Notes: a model not told the origin generated them from the sequence alone. A DNA stretch of 44,295 bases from Ectothiorhodospiraceae bacterium (GCA_007134055.1 SLLM01000247.1:1-44295); one strand, 5' to 3'. Shown: positions 9,054-16,445, counted from the stretch's first letter. Made by a program: numbers and translations.

Positions 9054-9067
9054 TTGCATGTCGTCGG

Positions 9068-9089
9068 GTTGAGGCAACATTGCTTCAAC
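9068..9089. promoter_or_regulatory. Palindrome 2 upstream of the XRE regulator (candidate operator)
   Basis: A 22-bp near-perfect dyad: GTTGA (9068-9072), GCAA (9074-9077), CA centre, TTGC (9080-9083), TCAAC (9085-9089), with one unmatched base in each arm. Its centre is about 33 bp from that of palindrome 1, close to three helical turns, so both could be bound on the same DNA face. It sits where a promoter for the XRE gene would be. Confidence 0.5.
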
Positions 9090-9117
9090 TTCCCCGAGAA
9101 ACCGTATTGAGGACGAC

Positions 9118-9414
9118 ATGACGACCAATCAGCAGGCATCGGAGTTCAGCAGGGAGCTTGGCCGAAGGGTCAGGAACCTGCGCGGTGATGTGTTACTGAC
9201 GAGGCGGGATCTGGCGGAACGCTCGGGCGTTTCCGAACGCTACCTGGCCTCCCTGGAGACGGGGCAGGCCAACCCTTCCCTGGCGATATTGTTTCGCCTT
9301 GCCGGCGCGCTTGACCTGCGCATCGAGCAGCTGTTGTGCCCGCAGAAGTCCGATTTGCAGACCAGGGCGGCTGCCACCCGGGTCTCCGCGCAACGCCAGA
9401 CAGTGAACAGCTGA
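9118..9414 (+). CDS. XRE-family HTH transcriptional regulator
   Basis: A 98-aa DNA-binding protein with one complete HTH_3 domain at about 15-75: RRVRNLRGDVLLTRRDLAER, then SGVSERYLASLETGQANPSL (recognition helix), then LFRLAGALDLRIEQLL. The sequence resembles the N-terminal half of BoxR/BenR-type regulators (XRE fused to a shikimate-kinase-like domain), but here only the HTH and a short polar tail exist. GAGG five bases before ATG 9118 sets the start. The two palindromes at 9038-9089 point to autoregulation. Target genes are unknown; fumarase lies downstream behind its own promoter. Confidence 0.85.
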   Translation: MTTNQQASEFSRELGRRVRNLRGDVLLTRRDLAERSGVSERYLASLETGQANPSLAILFRLAGALDLRIEQLLCPQKSDLQTRAAATRVSAQRQTVNS

Positions 9415-9459
9415 TCAGGAGTGCCGCAGGCCCCGCGCTCGGCGGGCGACATCAATCTA

Positions 9460-9468
9460 TGGTATAAA
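9460..9468 (+). promoter_or_regulatory. Extended -10 promoter for fumarase
   Basis: TGGTATAAA contains the extended -10 TG-n-TATAAA. No good -35 is seen 17 bases upstream, consistent with an extended -10 type. Transcription would start near 9475, giving a leader of about 88 bases. Confidence 0.55.
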
Positions 9469-9481
9469 CTCGCACCACGTC

Positions 9482-9536
9482 GTCGCCGGGCCCCGCTGCC
9501 CGGCGACCCCTGCGGACGGCAGCCGCGGTGCTGCCG
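9482..9536 (+). promoter_or_regulatory. Two stable hairpins in the fumarase leader
   Basis: Hairpin 1: GTCGCCGGG (9482-9490) pairs perfectly with CCCGGCGAC (9499-9507) around an 8-base loop. Hairpin 2: CGGCAGC (9517-9523) pairs with GCTGCCG (9530-9536) around CGCGGT. Both lie in the predicted 5' untranslated region, the second about 26 bases before the start codon. They may affect mRNA stability or translation. Confidence 0.45.
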
Positions 9537-9562
9537 CGGTCCCCCCGGGCAGCACGAGGTGT

Positions 9563-11095
9563 ATGATGACCACCATCCGTCAGGACCATCTCATCCAGAG
9601 CATCGCCGATGCCCTGCAGTACATTTCCTACTACCACCCCGCGGACTTCGTGCGGGCCGTCGGTGAGGCATACGAGCGCGAGGAGTCGCCGGCCGCCAGG
9701 GATGCCATGGCGCAGATCCTGATCAATTCCCGCATGTGTGCCGAGGGACGGCGACCCATCTGCCAGGATACCGGTATCGTCACCGTGTTCCTGCGCATCG
9801 GCATGAACGTGCGCTGGGACGCCACCATGAGTGTCGAGGACATGGTGAACGAGGGAGTGCGGCAGGCGTATCGCAACGAGGACAACATCCTCCGTCCCTC
9901 CATCCTGGATGACCCTGCGGGCCATCGCCGCAACACCGGGGACAATACCCCGGCAGTGATCCACATGACGCTGGTTCCCGGTGATACCGTGGAGGTGGAG
10001 GTGGCCGCCAAGGGCGGGGGTTCCGAGGCCAAGGCGAAATTCGCCATGCTCAACCCTTCCGATAGTGTCGTCGACTGGGTGGTGGATACCGTCCCCGGCA
10101 TGGGGGCGGGATGGTGCCCGCCGGGAATCCTGGGTATCGGTGTCGGTGGCACCGCCGAGAAGGCCATGGTGCTGGCGAAGCAGGCGTGCATGGAAACCAT
10201 CGATATCCATGATCTGCGCCGACGCCGTCCCTCGACCCGCGCGGAGGAGTTGCGGCTCGAGATTTTCGACAAGGTCAATGATCTGGGGATCGGTGCCCAG
10301 GGGCTCGGCGGGCTTACTACCGTGCTGGACGTCAAGATCCGGGACTACCCCACCCATGCCGCCAACCTGCCGGTGGCCATGATTCCCAACTGTGCGGCGA
10401 CCCGGCATGCGCATTTCGTGCTGGACGGTTCGGGACCCGTAGCGCTGGCCCCGCCCTCGCTGGACGACTGGCCAAAGGTCACATGGGCGGCCGGCGAGAG
10501 TGCGCGCCGGGTGAACCTGGACCAGGTTACCCCCGAGGAAGTGGCATCCTGGGAGCCGGGAGAGACGCTGCTGCTGTCGGGAGCCATGCTCACGGGTCGG
10601 GATGCCGCCCACAAGCGGATCGCGGACCTGCTTGACCGGGGCGAAGCGCTGCCGGAGGGAGTCGATTTCCGCAATCGTTTCATCTACTACGTCGGGCCCG
10701 TGGACCCCGTCAGGGACGAGGTCGTGGGACCGGCCGGGCCGACCACGGCCACACGCATGGACAAGTTCACCGGCATGATGCTGGAGCGTACCGGGCTGTT
10801 GGGGATGATCGGCAAGGCGGAACGGGGCCCGGCCGCGGTGGAAGCGATCCGCCGGCACAAGGCGGTGTACCTCATGGCTGTGGGCGGCGCGGCCTACCTG
10901 GTGTCCAGAGCCATCCGCAAATCACGCGTGGTGGCGTTCGAGGACCTGGGCATGGAGGCAATCCACGAATTCGAGGTGGAGGACATGCCGGTCACGGTGG
11001 CCGTGGACTCCAGCGGCGAATCGGTACACCAGACCGGGCCCCGGGTATGGCGCGAGAAGATCGGCAGGATTCCGGTGGTGACCGAACCGGGCTGA
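9563..11095 (+). CDS. fumA: Fumarate hydratase, class I ([4Fe-4S])
   Basis: Interconverts fumarate and L-malate in the TCA cycle. The 510-aa single chain joins both halves of the class I Fe-S hydro-lyase. Cluster ligands are likely the cysteines in ICQDTG (C67), GWCPPGILGIG and PNCAATRHAHF. Other family blocks: NTGDNTPAVIHM, AAKGGGSEAKAKFAML, GLGGLTTVLDVKI, and the C-terminal half's YYVGPVDPV, VGPAGPTTATRMDKFTG and MIGKAERGP. Tandem ATGs stand at 9563 and 9566, after GAGGTGT. The class I oxygen-labile cluster contrasts with fumC enzymes. It is convergent with sufE, with 32 bp between stops. Confidence 0.95.
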   Translation: MMTTIRQDHLIQSIADALQYISYYHPADFVRAVGEAYEREESPAARDAMAQILINSRMCAEGRRPICQDTGIVTVFLRIGMNVRWDATMSVEDMVNEGVRQAYRNEDNILRPSILDDPAGHRRNTGDNTPAVIHMTLVPGDTVEVEVAAKGGGSEAKAKFAMLNPSDSVVDWVVDTVPGMGAGWCPPGILGIGVGGTAEKAMVLAKQACMETIDIHDLRRRRPSTRAEELRLEIFDKVNDLGIGAQGLGGLTTVLDVKIRDYPTHAANLPVAMIPNCAATRHAHFVLDGSGPVALAPPSLDDWPKVTWAAGESARRVNLDQVTPEEVASWEPGETLLLSGAMLTGRDAAHKRIADLLDRGEALPEGVDFRNRFIYYVGPVDPVRDEVVGPAGPTTATRMDKFTGMMLERTGLLGMIGKAERGPAAVEAIRRHKAVYLMAVGGAAYLVSRAIRKSRVVAFEDLGMEAIHEFEVEDMPVTVAVDSSGESVHQTGPRVWREKIGRIPVVTEPG

Positions 11096-11127
11096 CAGCC
11101 AGCGGGCCGCGGGTAAGCCCGGGTGTG

Positions 11128-11541
11128 TCAGGCGGCCTCGCTGGCGGCGATCTCGTGAATACGCTCGACCATGGCGAAAAAGCCGTTGCGTCGACTGGGA
11201 GTGAGGTGCTGCTCCAGACCCAGCCGGGAGAACAGTCCCGCGATGTCCGTGTTACGGATTTCCTCCGGGGTGCGGCCGGAGTACGCCGCAAGGATGATCG
11301 CGATCAATCCCTTGACGATGAAGGCATCGCTGTCGGCCCGGAAGGTGAGCCGCGATGGCGAGCCCGGCTCGACGCCGTGGATGAGCCAGACGTTGCTGGT
11401 ACAACCTTCCACGCGGTTGTCTTCCGTGCGCTCGTCGTCCGGGAATTCCGGCAGTTCCCGGCCCATGTCGATCAGCAGCCGGTAGCGGTCTTCCCAGTTG
11501 TCCAGGAACTCGAAGTTGTCGACCAGGTCGTCGATGGTCAT
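11128..11541 (-). CDS. sufE: SufE family sulfur-transfer protein
   Basis: Accepts persulfide sulfur from a cysteine desulfurase (SufS or CsdA) and stimulates it during Fe-S assembly. The 137-aa protein shows the N-terminal helices (MTIDDLVDNFEFLDNWEDRY), the active-site Cys in NRVEGCTSNVWL and the C-terminal LGLEQHLTPSRRNGFFAMV. No sufS or sufBCD is in the window. It is divergent from moaD (132 bp apart), so sulfur delivery to the molybdopterin carrier is a possible link, by context only. Confidence 0.94.
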   Translation of the reverse strand: MTIDDLVDNFEFLDNWEDRYRLLIDMGRELPEFPDDERTEDNRVEGCTSNVWLIHGVEPGSPSRLTFRADSDAFIVKGLIAIILAAYSGRTPEEIRNTDIAGLFSRLGLEQHLTPSRRNGFFAMVERIHEIAASEAA

Positions 11542-11673
11542 ATGGCCCGGACCTCCATTACCCGTTCATCCCACACGGTAACATAGACCGTCGCTGCGAT
11601 GCCGGGCGCTGAGCCGGATCGGGGTGCTGTGGCATACTGTCCGCAACGGTTCTGCAGCCCCCCGGAGACAAGC

Positions 11674-11940
11674 ATGCTGGATGTGGAGTTCTACGGCGTA
11701 CTGCGTCAGGTGGCCGGTGGCAGGTCGGTGCAGCTGGAGGGTGTGGAAGGTGGCGAGACGGTGGACCAGGTACTCGCCCGCCTGCGTCAGGAGCTGCCTG
11801 CCCTCGAGCCGCACCTGTCCAGACTGGCATGCGCCCAGGGAGATCGCCTGATACGCCGCGATCAGGTGATCGACCTGCAGCAGCCCCTGGTCCTGTTGCC
11901 GCCGGTCAGCGGCGGATCCGGCGGGCCCGACACGGTTTGA
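11674..11940 (+). CDS. moaD: Molybdopterin synthase small subunit MoaD, with C-terminal extension
   Basis: Ubiquitin-like sulfur carrier: its C-terminal Gly-Gly is adenylated by MoeB, thiolated, and donates sulfur to cPMP in a complex with MoaE. The 88-aa protein has the usual fold elements (MLDVEFYGVLRQVAGG, LARLRQELPAL, LACAQGDRLIRRDQVIDL) and the carrier end LLPPVSGG at residues 74-81. The frame then continues with SGGPDTV (82-88) before the TGA, so the Gly-Gly is not terminal as encoded. GGAGACAAGC precedes ATG 11674. moaE starts 10 bases after the stop. Without removal of the last seven residues this MoaD should not be activatable. Confidence 0.9.
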   Translation: MLDVEFYGVLRQVAGGRSVQLEGVEGGETVDQVLARLRQELPALEPHLSRLACAQGDRLIRRDQVIDLQQPLVLLPPVSGGSGGPDTV

Positions 11941-11950
11941 GGAGATCAGC

Positions 11951-12397
11951 ATGAGTCACATGACCGAGCAGCCTCTGGACCTGGACGCCCTGATCCGTGA
12001 GACCGAGAACGAGACCTGCGGCGCCATGGTCGTGTTCTCCGGTATCGTCCGCAACCATCACGACGGGCGCGGGGTGACGGGCATGGACTACTCCGCCTAC
12101 GGCCCAATGGCCGACCGGGTCCTGGAAGAACTGGAAGCGGAGACCATCGAACGGTTCGGCGTGCAGGAATGCCGCATCATGCATCGTACGGGCAGGCTGG
12201 AGGTGGGGGAATCCAGCGTGCTGGTGGTCGTGCGTTCCCATCACCGGGGCGACGCCTTCGAGGCCGCCCGTTACGCCATCGATACCCTCAAGGTGCGGTT
12301 GCCCGTTTGGAAGGAGGATTTCTACACCGACGGCAGCGCTGCCTATCAGGATGGCGTCGCATTGCAGGCAAGGGATACCGGGGAGCGGGAACCATGA
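11951..12397 (+). CDS. moaE: Molybdopterin synthase catalytic subunit MoaE
   Basis: Large subunit of MPT synthase; converts cPMP to molybdopterin using MoaD thiocarboxylate. The 148-aa protein has ETCGAMVVFSGIVRNHHDG, YSAYGPMADRVLEEL, VVVRSHHRGDAFEAARYAID and the catalytic-lysine segment LKVRLPVWKEDFYTDG. It sits between moaD and moaB; its stop overlaps the moaB start as ATGA, so the three genes form one operon. moaC is missing from this cluster and from the window. Confidence 0.96.
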   Translation: MSHMTEQPLDLDALIRETENETCGAMVVFSGIVRNHHDGRGVTGMDYSAYGPMADRVLEELEAETIERFGVQECRIMHRTGRLEVGESSVLVVVRSHHRGDAFEAARYAIDTLKVRLPVWKEDFYTDGSAAYQDGVALQARDTGEREP

Positions 12398-12930
12398 CGG
12401 AACGGCAACCGGAAGAGAGCGGCTTCCTTTCCCTGCCAATCGCCGTTCTGACGGTATCGGACAGTCGCACGGATGCCGATGACAAGTCGGGAGCACTGCT
12501 CGTGGAGCGCCTGCGGGCCAACGGCCACGAGCTGGCGGACAAGCGCATCGTCCCCGACGACATCTATCAGGTCCGGGCCTGGGTGTCCCGCTGGATCGCA
12601 GACGAGGGCGTGCGCGTAATCCTTACCACCGGCGGTACCGGGGTAACCGGCCGTGACACCACGCCGGAAGCGGTGACACCCCTGCTCGACGTGCAGGTGG
12701 AAGGCTTCGGGGAGCTGTTCCGCCATCTCTCGTTCCAGGAGATCGGCAGCTCCACCGTCCAATCCCGTGCTATCGGGGGGGTGGCCAACGGCACCCTGGT
12801 GTTCTGCCTCCCCGGATCATCCGGCGCTTGTCGCACGGCATGGGACGGCATCCTGCAACCCCAGCTCGATCTGCGAACCCGGCCGTGCAATTTCGTCTCC
12901 CTCATTCCACGCATGCGGGAACGCGGCTGA
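12394..12930 (+). CDS. moaB: Molybdenum cofactor biosynthesis protein MoaB (MogA/MoaB family)
   Basis: Adenylates molybdopterin or acts at the step before metal insertion (MogA-like), depending on the organism. The 178-aa product has LPIAVLTVSDSRTDADDKSG, the phosphate-binding ILTTGGTGVTGRDTTPEAV, and the C-terminal VFCLPGSSGACRTAWDGI. The last block, with LPQL-like continuation LQPQLDLRTRPCNF, is the MoaB rather than the MogA type. ATG 12394 overlaps the moaE stop by four bases, implying translational coupling. Its moeA partner is at 25.2-26.4 kb. Confidence 0.94.
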   Translation: MTERQPEESGFLSLPIAVLTVSDSRTDADDKSGALLVERLRANGHELADKRIVPDDIYQVRAWVSRWIADEGVRVILTTGGTGVTGRDTTPEAVTPLLDVQVEGFGELFRHLSFQEIGSSTVQSRAIGGVANGTLVFCLPGSSGACRTAWDGILQPQLDLRTRPCNFVSLIPRMRERG

Positions 12931-12965
12931 CAACGGCTCTTCATGCGGCGCCGTAGACACGACAC

Positions 12966-12993
12966 TTGCCAAGCGTCCGGTGCTTTCTATGCT
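12966..12993 (+). promoter_or_regulatory. Candidate sigma-70 promoter for sodC
   Basis: TTGCCA (12966-12971) and TATGCT (12988-12993) are separated by 16 bases. The leader to the sodC ATG would be about 60 bases. Each hexamer has two mismatches to consensus. No other pair in the moaB-sodC gap is better. Confidence 0.5.
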
Positions 12994-13058
12994 TGTGGTG
13001 AACGATCCGCAACGAAACGCCGCGTGCGGGCATTCTCGCACTATCAGGAGGAATTGCC

Positions 13059-13604
13059 ATGAAGAGCCTGTCCAGAGCGGGATTCGTACTCTTGCTTGCC
13101 GCCCCGATGGTCACAGCCGTTGCCGCCACGGACGAACATGTGACGGCGACCGCCACCGCAACCATTATCGACAACGAGGGTCAGGAAATCGGCCAGGTTC
13201 TGGTGCGTCAGGGGCCGAATGGAACACTGTTCGACCTGGAGCTGGAGGGCTTGCCACCAGGGCAGAAGGCCATCCATATCCACAGCGTCGGCACCTGTGA
13301 CGATCATGACCACGGGTTCCAGGACTCCGGCGGGCACCTCAATCCCGAGGGCAAGGATCACGGGCTCATGAATCCCGGCGGCCCGGATGCCGGTGATTTC
13401 ACCAACTTTTATGTGCACGATGACGGCTACGCGTGGGCACAGTTCTTCAATGAACGCGCCAGCCTGGACGGCAGTTTCGGTGCGCAGATGCTTGACGATG
13501 ACGGTGCTGCCCTGGTCATTCACGAAAACTCCGACGACCACGTCTCGCAACCCATCGGCGGTGCGGGCGCCAGGATCGCGTGCGGCGTGATCGTTGCCGA
13601 CTGA
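13059..13604 (+). CDS. sodC: Periplasmic Cu/Zn superoxide dismutase, altered Zn site
   Basis: Dismutates superoxide in the periplasm. The 181-aa precursor has a signal peptide (FVLLLAAPMVTAVAA). Copper ligands are in place: H73 and H75 (IHIHSVG), bridging H93 (SGGHLNP) and H155 (VIHENSDD). So are the guiding Arg (R172) and the disulfide pair C80/C175. Of the Zn ligands, H93, H101 (KDHG) and D113 (AGD) are present, but the usual His of GPHAGD is Asp (GPDAGD, D110). A 13-residue insertion-like stretch rich in Asp and His (CDDHDHGFQDSGG) follows HIHSVGT. AGGAGG before ATG 13059 supports the start. Confidence 0.93.
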   Translation: MKSLSRAGFVLLLAAPMVTAVAATDEHVTATATATIIDNEGQEIGQVLVRQGPNGTLFDLELEGLPPGQKAIHIHSVGTCDDHDHGFQDSGGHLNPEGKDHGLMNPGGPDAGDFTNFYVHDDGYAWAQFFNERASLDGSFGAQMLDDDGAALVIHENSDDHVSQPIGGAGARIACGVIVAD

Positions 13605-13731
13605 GGATTTGGCCGCGGGCTGGCCGGCCGCCGTGCGGCAGCGCCGCCGGATTCCATGGTGCGTGCCGTGCCTGCCTGCCGATCCCGTTGGCAGCCGCCG
13701 GTGCCCATTGTCCCCAGCTCCGGGAGGTTGA

Positions 13732-14451
13732 ATGAGACGTCGATCCTTTGTTCAGGCCTGCGGTGTCGGCGCCGGCTGCATGGCCCTTGGTGGAAGCATT
13801 TCCCTGGCGGCGACCGGAAACGCGGAACTGCGCCCCCGCCATTACGAGCGGGTCCGGCTGCTGGGCAGTGACGGTTCGCCATTGCTGGCGTCCACCGTAC
13901 AGCCGAAAGAGCAGTACGTGTTCCCGTACCCCTACGAGGCGACGCCCTGCTTTCTCATAAACCTGGGGGAGCCGATGGAACCCCGCAACGGGCTCACCAC
14001 GGCTGACGGCGAGGCCTACGACTGGCCCGGGGGCGCAGGGCCGCGGCGGCACCTGGTGGCCTACTCGGCCATCTGTGCCCACAAGATGGCCCATCCTACG
14101 CCGACGTTGAGCTACATCAGTTTCCGCGAAGCGCGGGATACCGATGAACCGTCTCCGGGCGTGATCAGCTGCTGCGCGGAGAATAGCCTCTACAATCCGT
14201 CGCGTGGTGCCGAGGTCATATCGGGGCCGGCGCGTCAGCCCCTGGCAAGCATACTGCTGGAGCATGACGAGGAAAGTGACCAGCTTCTTGCCGTCGGCAC
14301 CGTCGGCGGTGAGCTCTTCGATCGCTTCTTCTCGGAGTTCGAGGCGCGGCTCGCCCTCGAGTACCCGGACGGGAACGGAAGCCAGCCCCTGTCCGGCGAT
14401 GTCATCGCCAAGCGCCTGTCCGAATTCACCAGCAACATAATGCGCTGCTGA
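13732..14451 (+). CDS. Tat-exported Rieske-like protein with atypical cluster ligands
   Basis: A 239-aa protein opening with a Tat-like signal (MRRRSFVQACGVGAGCMALG, then a hydrophobic stretch). It has a Rieske-like layout: first ligand pair in AICAHKMAHPTP (C115, H117) and a second box ISCCAENSLYNPSRGAEVI followed by SGPARQPLASI, matching the canonical spacing CPCHGS...G...GPA..PL. In the second box the expected His is Glu150, and C147-C148 replace C-x-C. It may hold a [2Fe-2S] cluster with changed ligation, or have lost it. The C-terminal third is helical and unfamiliar. No cytochrome partner is adjacent. GGGAGG precedes ATG 13732. Confidence 0.7.
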   Translation: MRRRSFVQACGVGAGCMALGGSISLAATGNAELRPRHYERVRLLGSDGSPLLASTVQPKEQYVFPYPYEATPCFLINLGEPMEPRNGLTTADGEAYDWPGGAGPRRHLVAYSAICAHKMAHPTPTLSYISFREARDTDEPSPGVISCCAENSLYNPSRGAEVISGPARQPLASILLEHDEESDQLLAVGTVGGELFDRFFSEFEARLALEYPDGNGSQPLSGDVIAKRLSEFTSNIMRC

Positions 14452-14471
14452 TGCGGTCGGGCCAGGGAGCA

Positions 14472-14598
14472 AGGGAGACACTGATCCATTCGCATGGGAC
14501 CCTGTCTAGACAGCCTGCCTGCGAACGCCGCCTTGACAGCGCGCCGAATGCGCTGAATGGCTCCGCAGAGCCCTATGCGAATGGATCAGTGTCTCCCT
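14472..14598. mobile_element. 127-bp MITE-like element with perfect 24-bp terminal inverted repeats
   Basis: The left end (14472-14495, starting AGGGAGACACTGATCC) is the exact reverse complement of the right end (14575-14598, ending GGATCAGTGTCTCCCT). The 79-bp interior carries a perfect palindrome CTGTCTAGACAG (14502-14513) and no coding potential. It fills the gap between the Rieske-like gene and the convergent ankyrin gene and touches the latter's stop codon. No clear target-site duplication is seen. It fits a non-autonomous miniature transposable element that now may act as a bidirectional hairpin terminator. Confidence 0.7.
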
Positions 14599-15253
14599 AG
14601 TGTTCCCGCAACAGATCGAGGATATGGGACTCGCCGCTGCGCTCGGCGATGACGAGGGCGGTGTTGCCGCTGTGATCCTCTTCCTCCGGGCTGATGCCGG
14701 CATCCAGCAGGGTCCGCACCATGGGCTCGTCGCCCCGCTCGACGGCGCGCATGAGCAATGTCCAGCCGTACACGTCCCGGGTCTGTGGGTCGGCTCCCAG
14801 GGCGACCAGCGTCTCCACGCTTTCCGTGTGCCCTTTGGACGTGGCCAGCATCAGGGGGGACCAGCCGTGGCGTACGGTGTGGTTCGGGTCCGCGCCGGCC
14901 TCCACCAGGCGTTCGATGATGGTGGCGTGCCCCTGAACGGCGGCGTACATGAGTGCAGTACCCCCCTTGGGGTTGGTACGGTTGACGTTGGCGCCATATG
15001 CAAGGAGCAGGTCCACGCTTTCGACGTCGCCCCCTTCCGCGGCCCACATGAGCGCGGTCTTGCCGTCATACTCGCCGCCGCGGGTGACGGCCTCCGGAGT
15101 GACGCCCTGGTCGAGCAGGATGGACACGCGCTGGGGCTGGCCGTCCTCGATGGCGTTGATCAGGGCCTGGTCGGACGCGAACAGGCCGGCGGGCCACAGC
15201 AGCACGAAGGAGAGCAACACACTGGCGAACGACAGCGAGCGATACGGTATCAT
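14597..15253 (-). CDS. Periplasmic ankyrin-repeat protein
   Basis: A 218-aa protein with a Sec signal peptide (LSFASVLLSFVLLWPAGLFA, cleavage near FAS) and about six ankyrin repeats from residue 28 on. Repeats read as D-G-KTALMWAAEGGDVESVDLL, GGTALMYAAVQGHATIIERL, GWSPLMLATSKGHTESVETL, GWTLLMRAVERGDEPMVRTL and a C-terminal NTALVIAERSGESHILDLL. Ankyrin repeats mediate protein binding; bacterial periplasmic ones have been linked to protection against oxidative stress, in line with the nearby sodC, but no partner can be named. The TAG stop abuts the inverted-repeat element. Confidence 0.9.
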   Translation of the reverse strand: MIPYRSLSFASVLLSFVLLWPAGLFASDQALINAIEDGQPQRVSILLDQGVTPEAVTRGGEYDGKTALMWAAEGGDVESVDLLLAYGANVNRTNPKGGTALMYAAVQGHATIIERLVEAGADPNHTVRHGWSPLMLATSKGHTESVETLVALGADPQTRDVYGWTLLMRAVERGDEPMVRTLLDAGISPEEEDHSGNTALVIAERSGESHILDLLREH

Positions 15254-15353
15254 TGGGGCATCCGGCGGTGGCGAGCTTCTACCATGTCGTGTTTAGCAGA
15301 AACCCGCCGCCATGGCAACGTCGTCCCGGGTACCACACAGGAGGAGCTTCTAC

Positions 15354-16445
15354 ATGTCAGCATTGTCCCGCGAAGCCATCGAACAGGCCTTGAAAGGCTA
15401 CACGGAGCCCCATCTGGGCAAGGATCTGATCGCTGCGGGCTGCCTGGAGAACGTGGAGATTGACGGTGCCAACGTGACGGTTTCCATCCGCCTGGGCTTT
15501 CCGGCCAGGTCCGTGCGGGAGGAACTGGAGAGCGGGTTGGCCTCCGCCGTCCGCACCCTTGACGGGGTAGGAGAGGTACGGGTGCGGGTGGAGACCGAGA
15601 TCGCCTCCCACCTTGCTCAGCGAGGCGTTACGGACGTGAAGGGAGTCAAGAACATCATCGCCATCGCTTCGGGGAAGGGGGGCGTCGGGAAGTCCACGAC
15701 CGCCGTCAATATCGCGCTGGCGCTGTCTGCGGAAGGCGCCCGGGTGGGTGTTCTGGATGCTGACATATACGGCCCCAGCCAACCCCGCATGCTGGGCATC
15801 GCCGGCAAGCCGGATTCCCGCGACGGCAAGAAACTCGAGCCCCTGGTCAACTACAACATCCAGGCCATGTCCGCGGGTTTCCTCATCGATGAGGAAACGC
15901 CCATGATCTGGCGTGGGCCGATGGTTACCCAGGCTCTGGAACAGTTGTTGCGCGACACGAACTGGCAGGATGTGGATTATCTCGTGGTGGACATGCCGCC
16001 GGGTACCGGCGACGTCCAGCTTACCCTGTCGCAGAAGGTTCCGGTCAGCGGTGCGGTAATCGTGACCACGCCCCAGGACATCGCCTTGCTGGATGCACGC
16101 AAGGGTTTGAAGATGTTCGAAAAAGTGAATGTTCCCGTGCTCGGCATCGTGGAGAACATGAGTACGCACATCTGTAGCCAGTGCGGGCATGAAGAACATA
16201 TTTTCGGCGAAGGGGGCGGTTCCCGCATGGCGGAACAATACGGAGTCGAGATGCTCGGTTCCCTGCCGCTGGACATCCATATCCGCGAGCAGACGGATGG
16301 CGGCAAGCCGACCGTTGTCGCCGATCCGGAAGGGGCGCGCGCGCAGGCGTACCGGCACATGGCGCGGAAGATCGGCGCACGCCTTTCCCAGCAGCGCAGG
16401 GATGCATCCAGCGCCTTCCCCAAGATCACGGTGGAGAACACCTGA
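15354..16445 (+). CDS. apbC: Iron-sulfur cluster carrier protein ApbC/Mrp
   Basis: P-loop ATPase that carries [4Fe-4S] clusters to apo-proteins in the cytoplasm. The 363-aa protein has an N-terminal MIP18-like domain (about 1-95), then deviant Walker A ASGKGGVGKSTTAVNIAL, GVLDADIYGPSQPRMLG, switch VVDMPPGTGDVQLTL, and the cluster-bridging C-x-x-C in HICSQCGHEEHIFG. Start ATG 15354 has GAGGAG nine bases before it. The many Fe-S clients here (formate dehydrogenase, MoaA, fumarase) are natural targets, though no direct link is shown. Convergent with the response regulator. Confidence 0.95.
   Translation: MSALSREAIEQALKGYTEPHLGKDLIAAGCLENVEIDGANVTVSIRLGFPARSVREELESGLASAVRTLDGVGEVRVRVETEIASHLAQRGVTDVKGVKNIIAIASGKGGVGKSTTAVNIALALSAEGARVGVLDADIYGPSQPRMLGIAGKPDSRDGKKLEPLVNYNIQAMSAGFLIDEETPMIWRGPMVTQALEQLLRDTNWQDVDYLVVDMPPGTGDVQLTLSQKVPVSGAVIVTTPQDIALLDARKGLKMFEKVNVPVLGIVENMSTHICSQCGHEEHIFGEGGGSRMAEQYGVEMLGSLPLDIHIREQTDGGKPTVVADPEGARAQAYRHMARKIGARLSQQRRDASSAFPKITVENT

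Noticed and set aside
11671-12930. A missing moaC hidden as a short or broken gene in the moaDEB operon
   Set aside because: The genes are separated by 10 bp or overlap, leaving no room, and no MoaC motif is seen in any frame.
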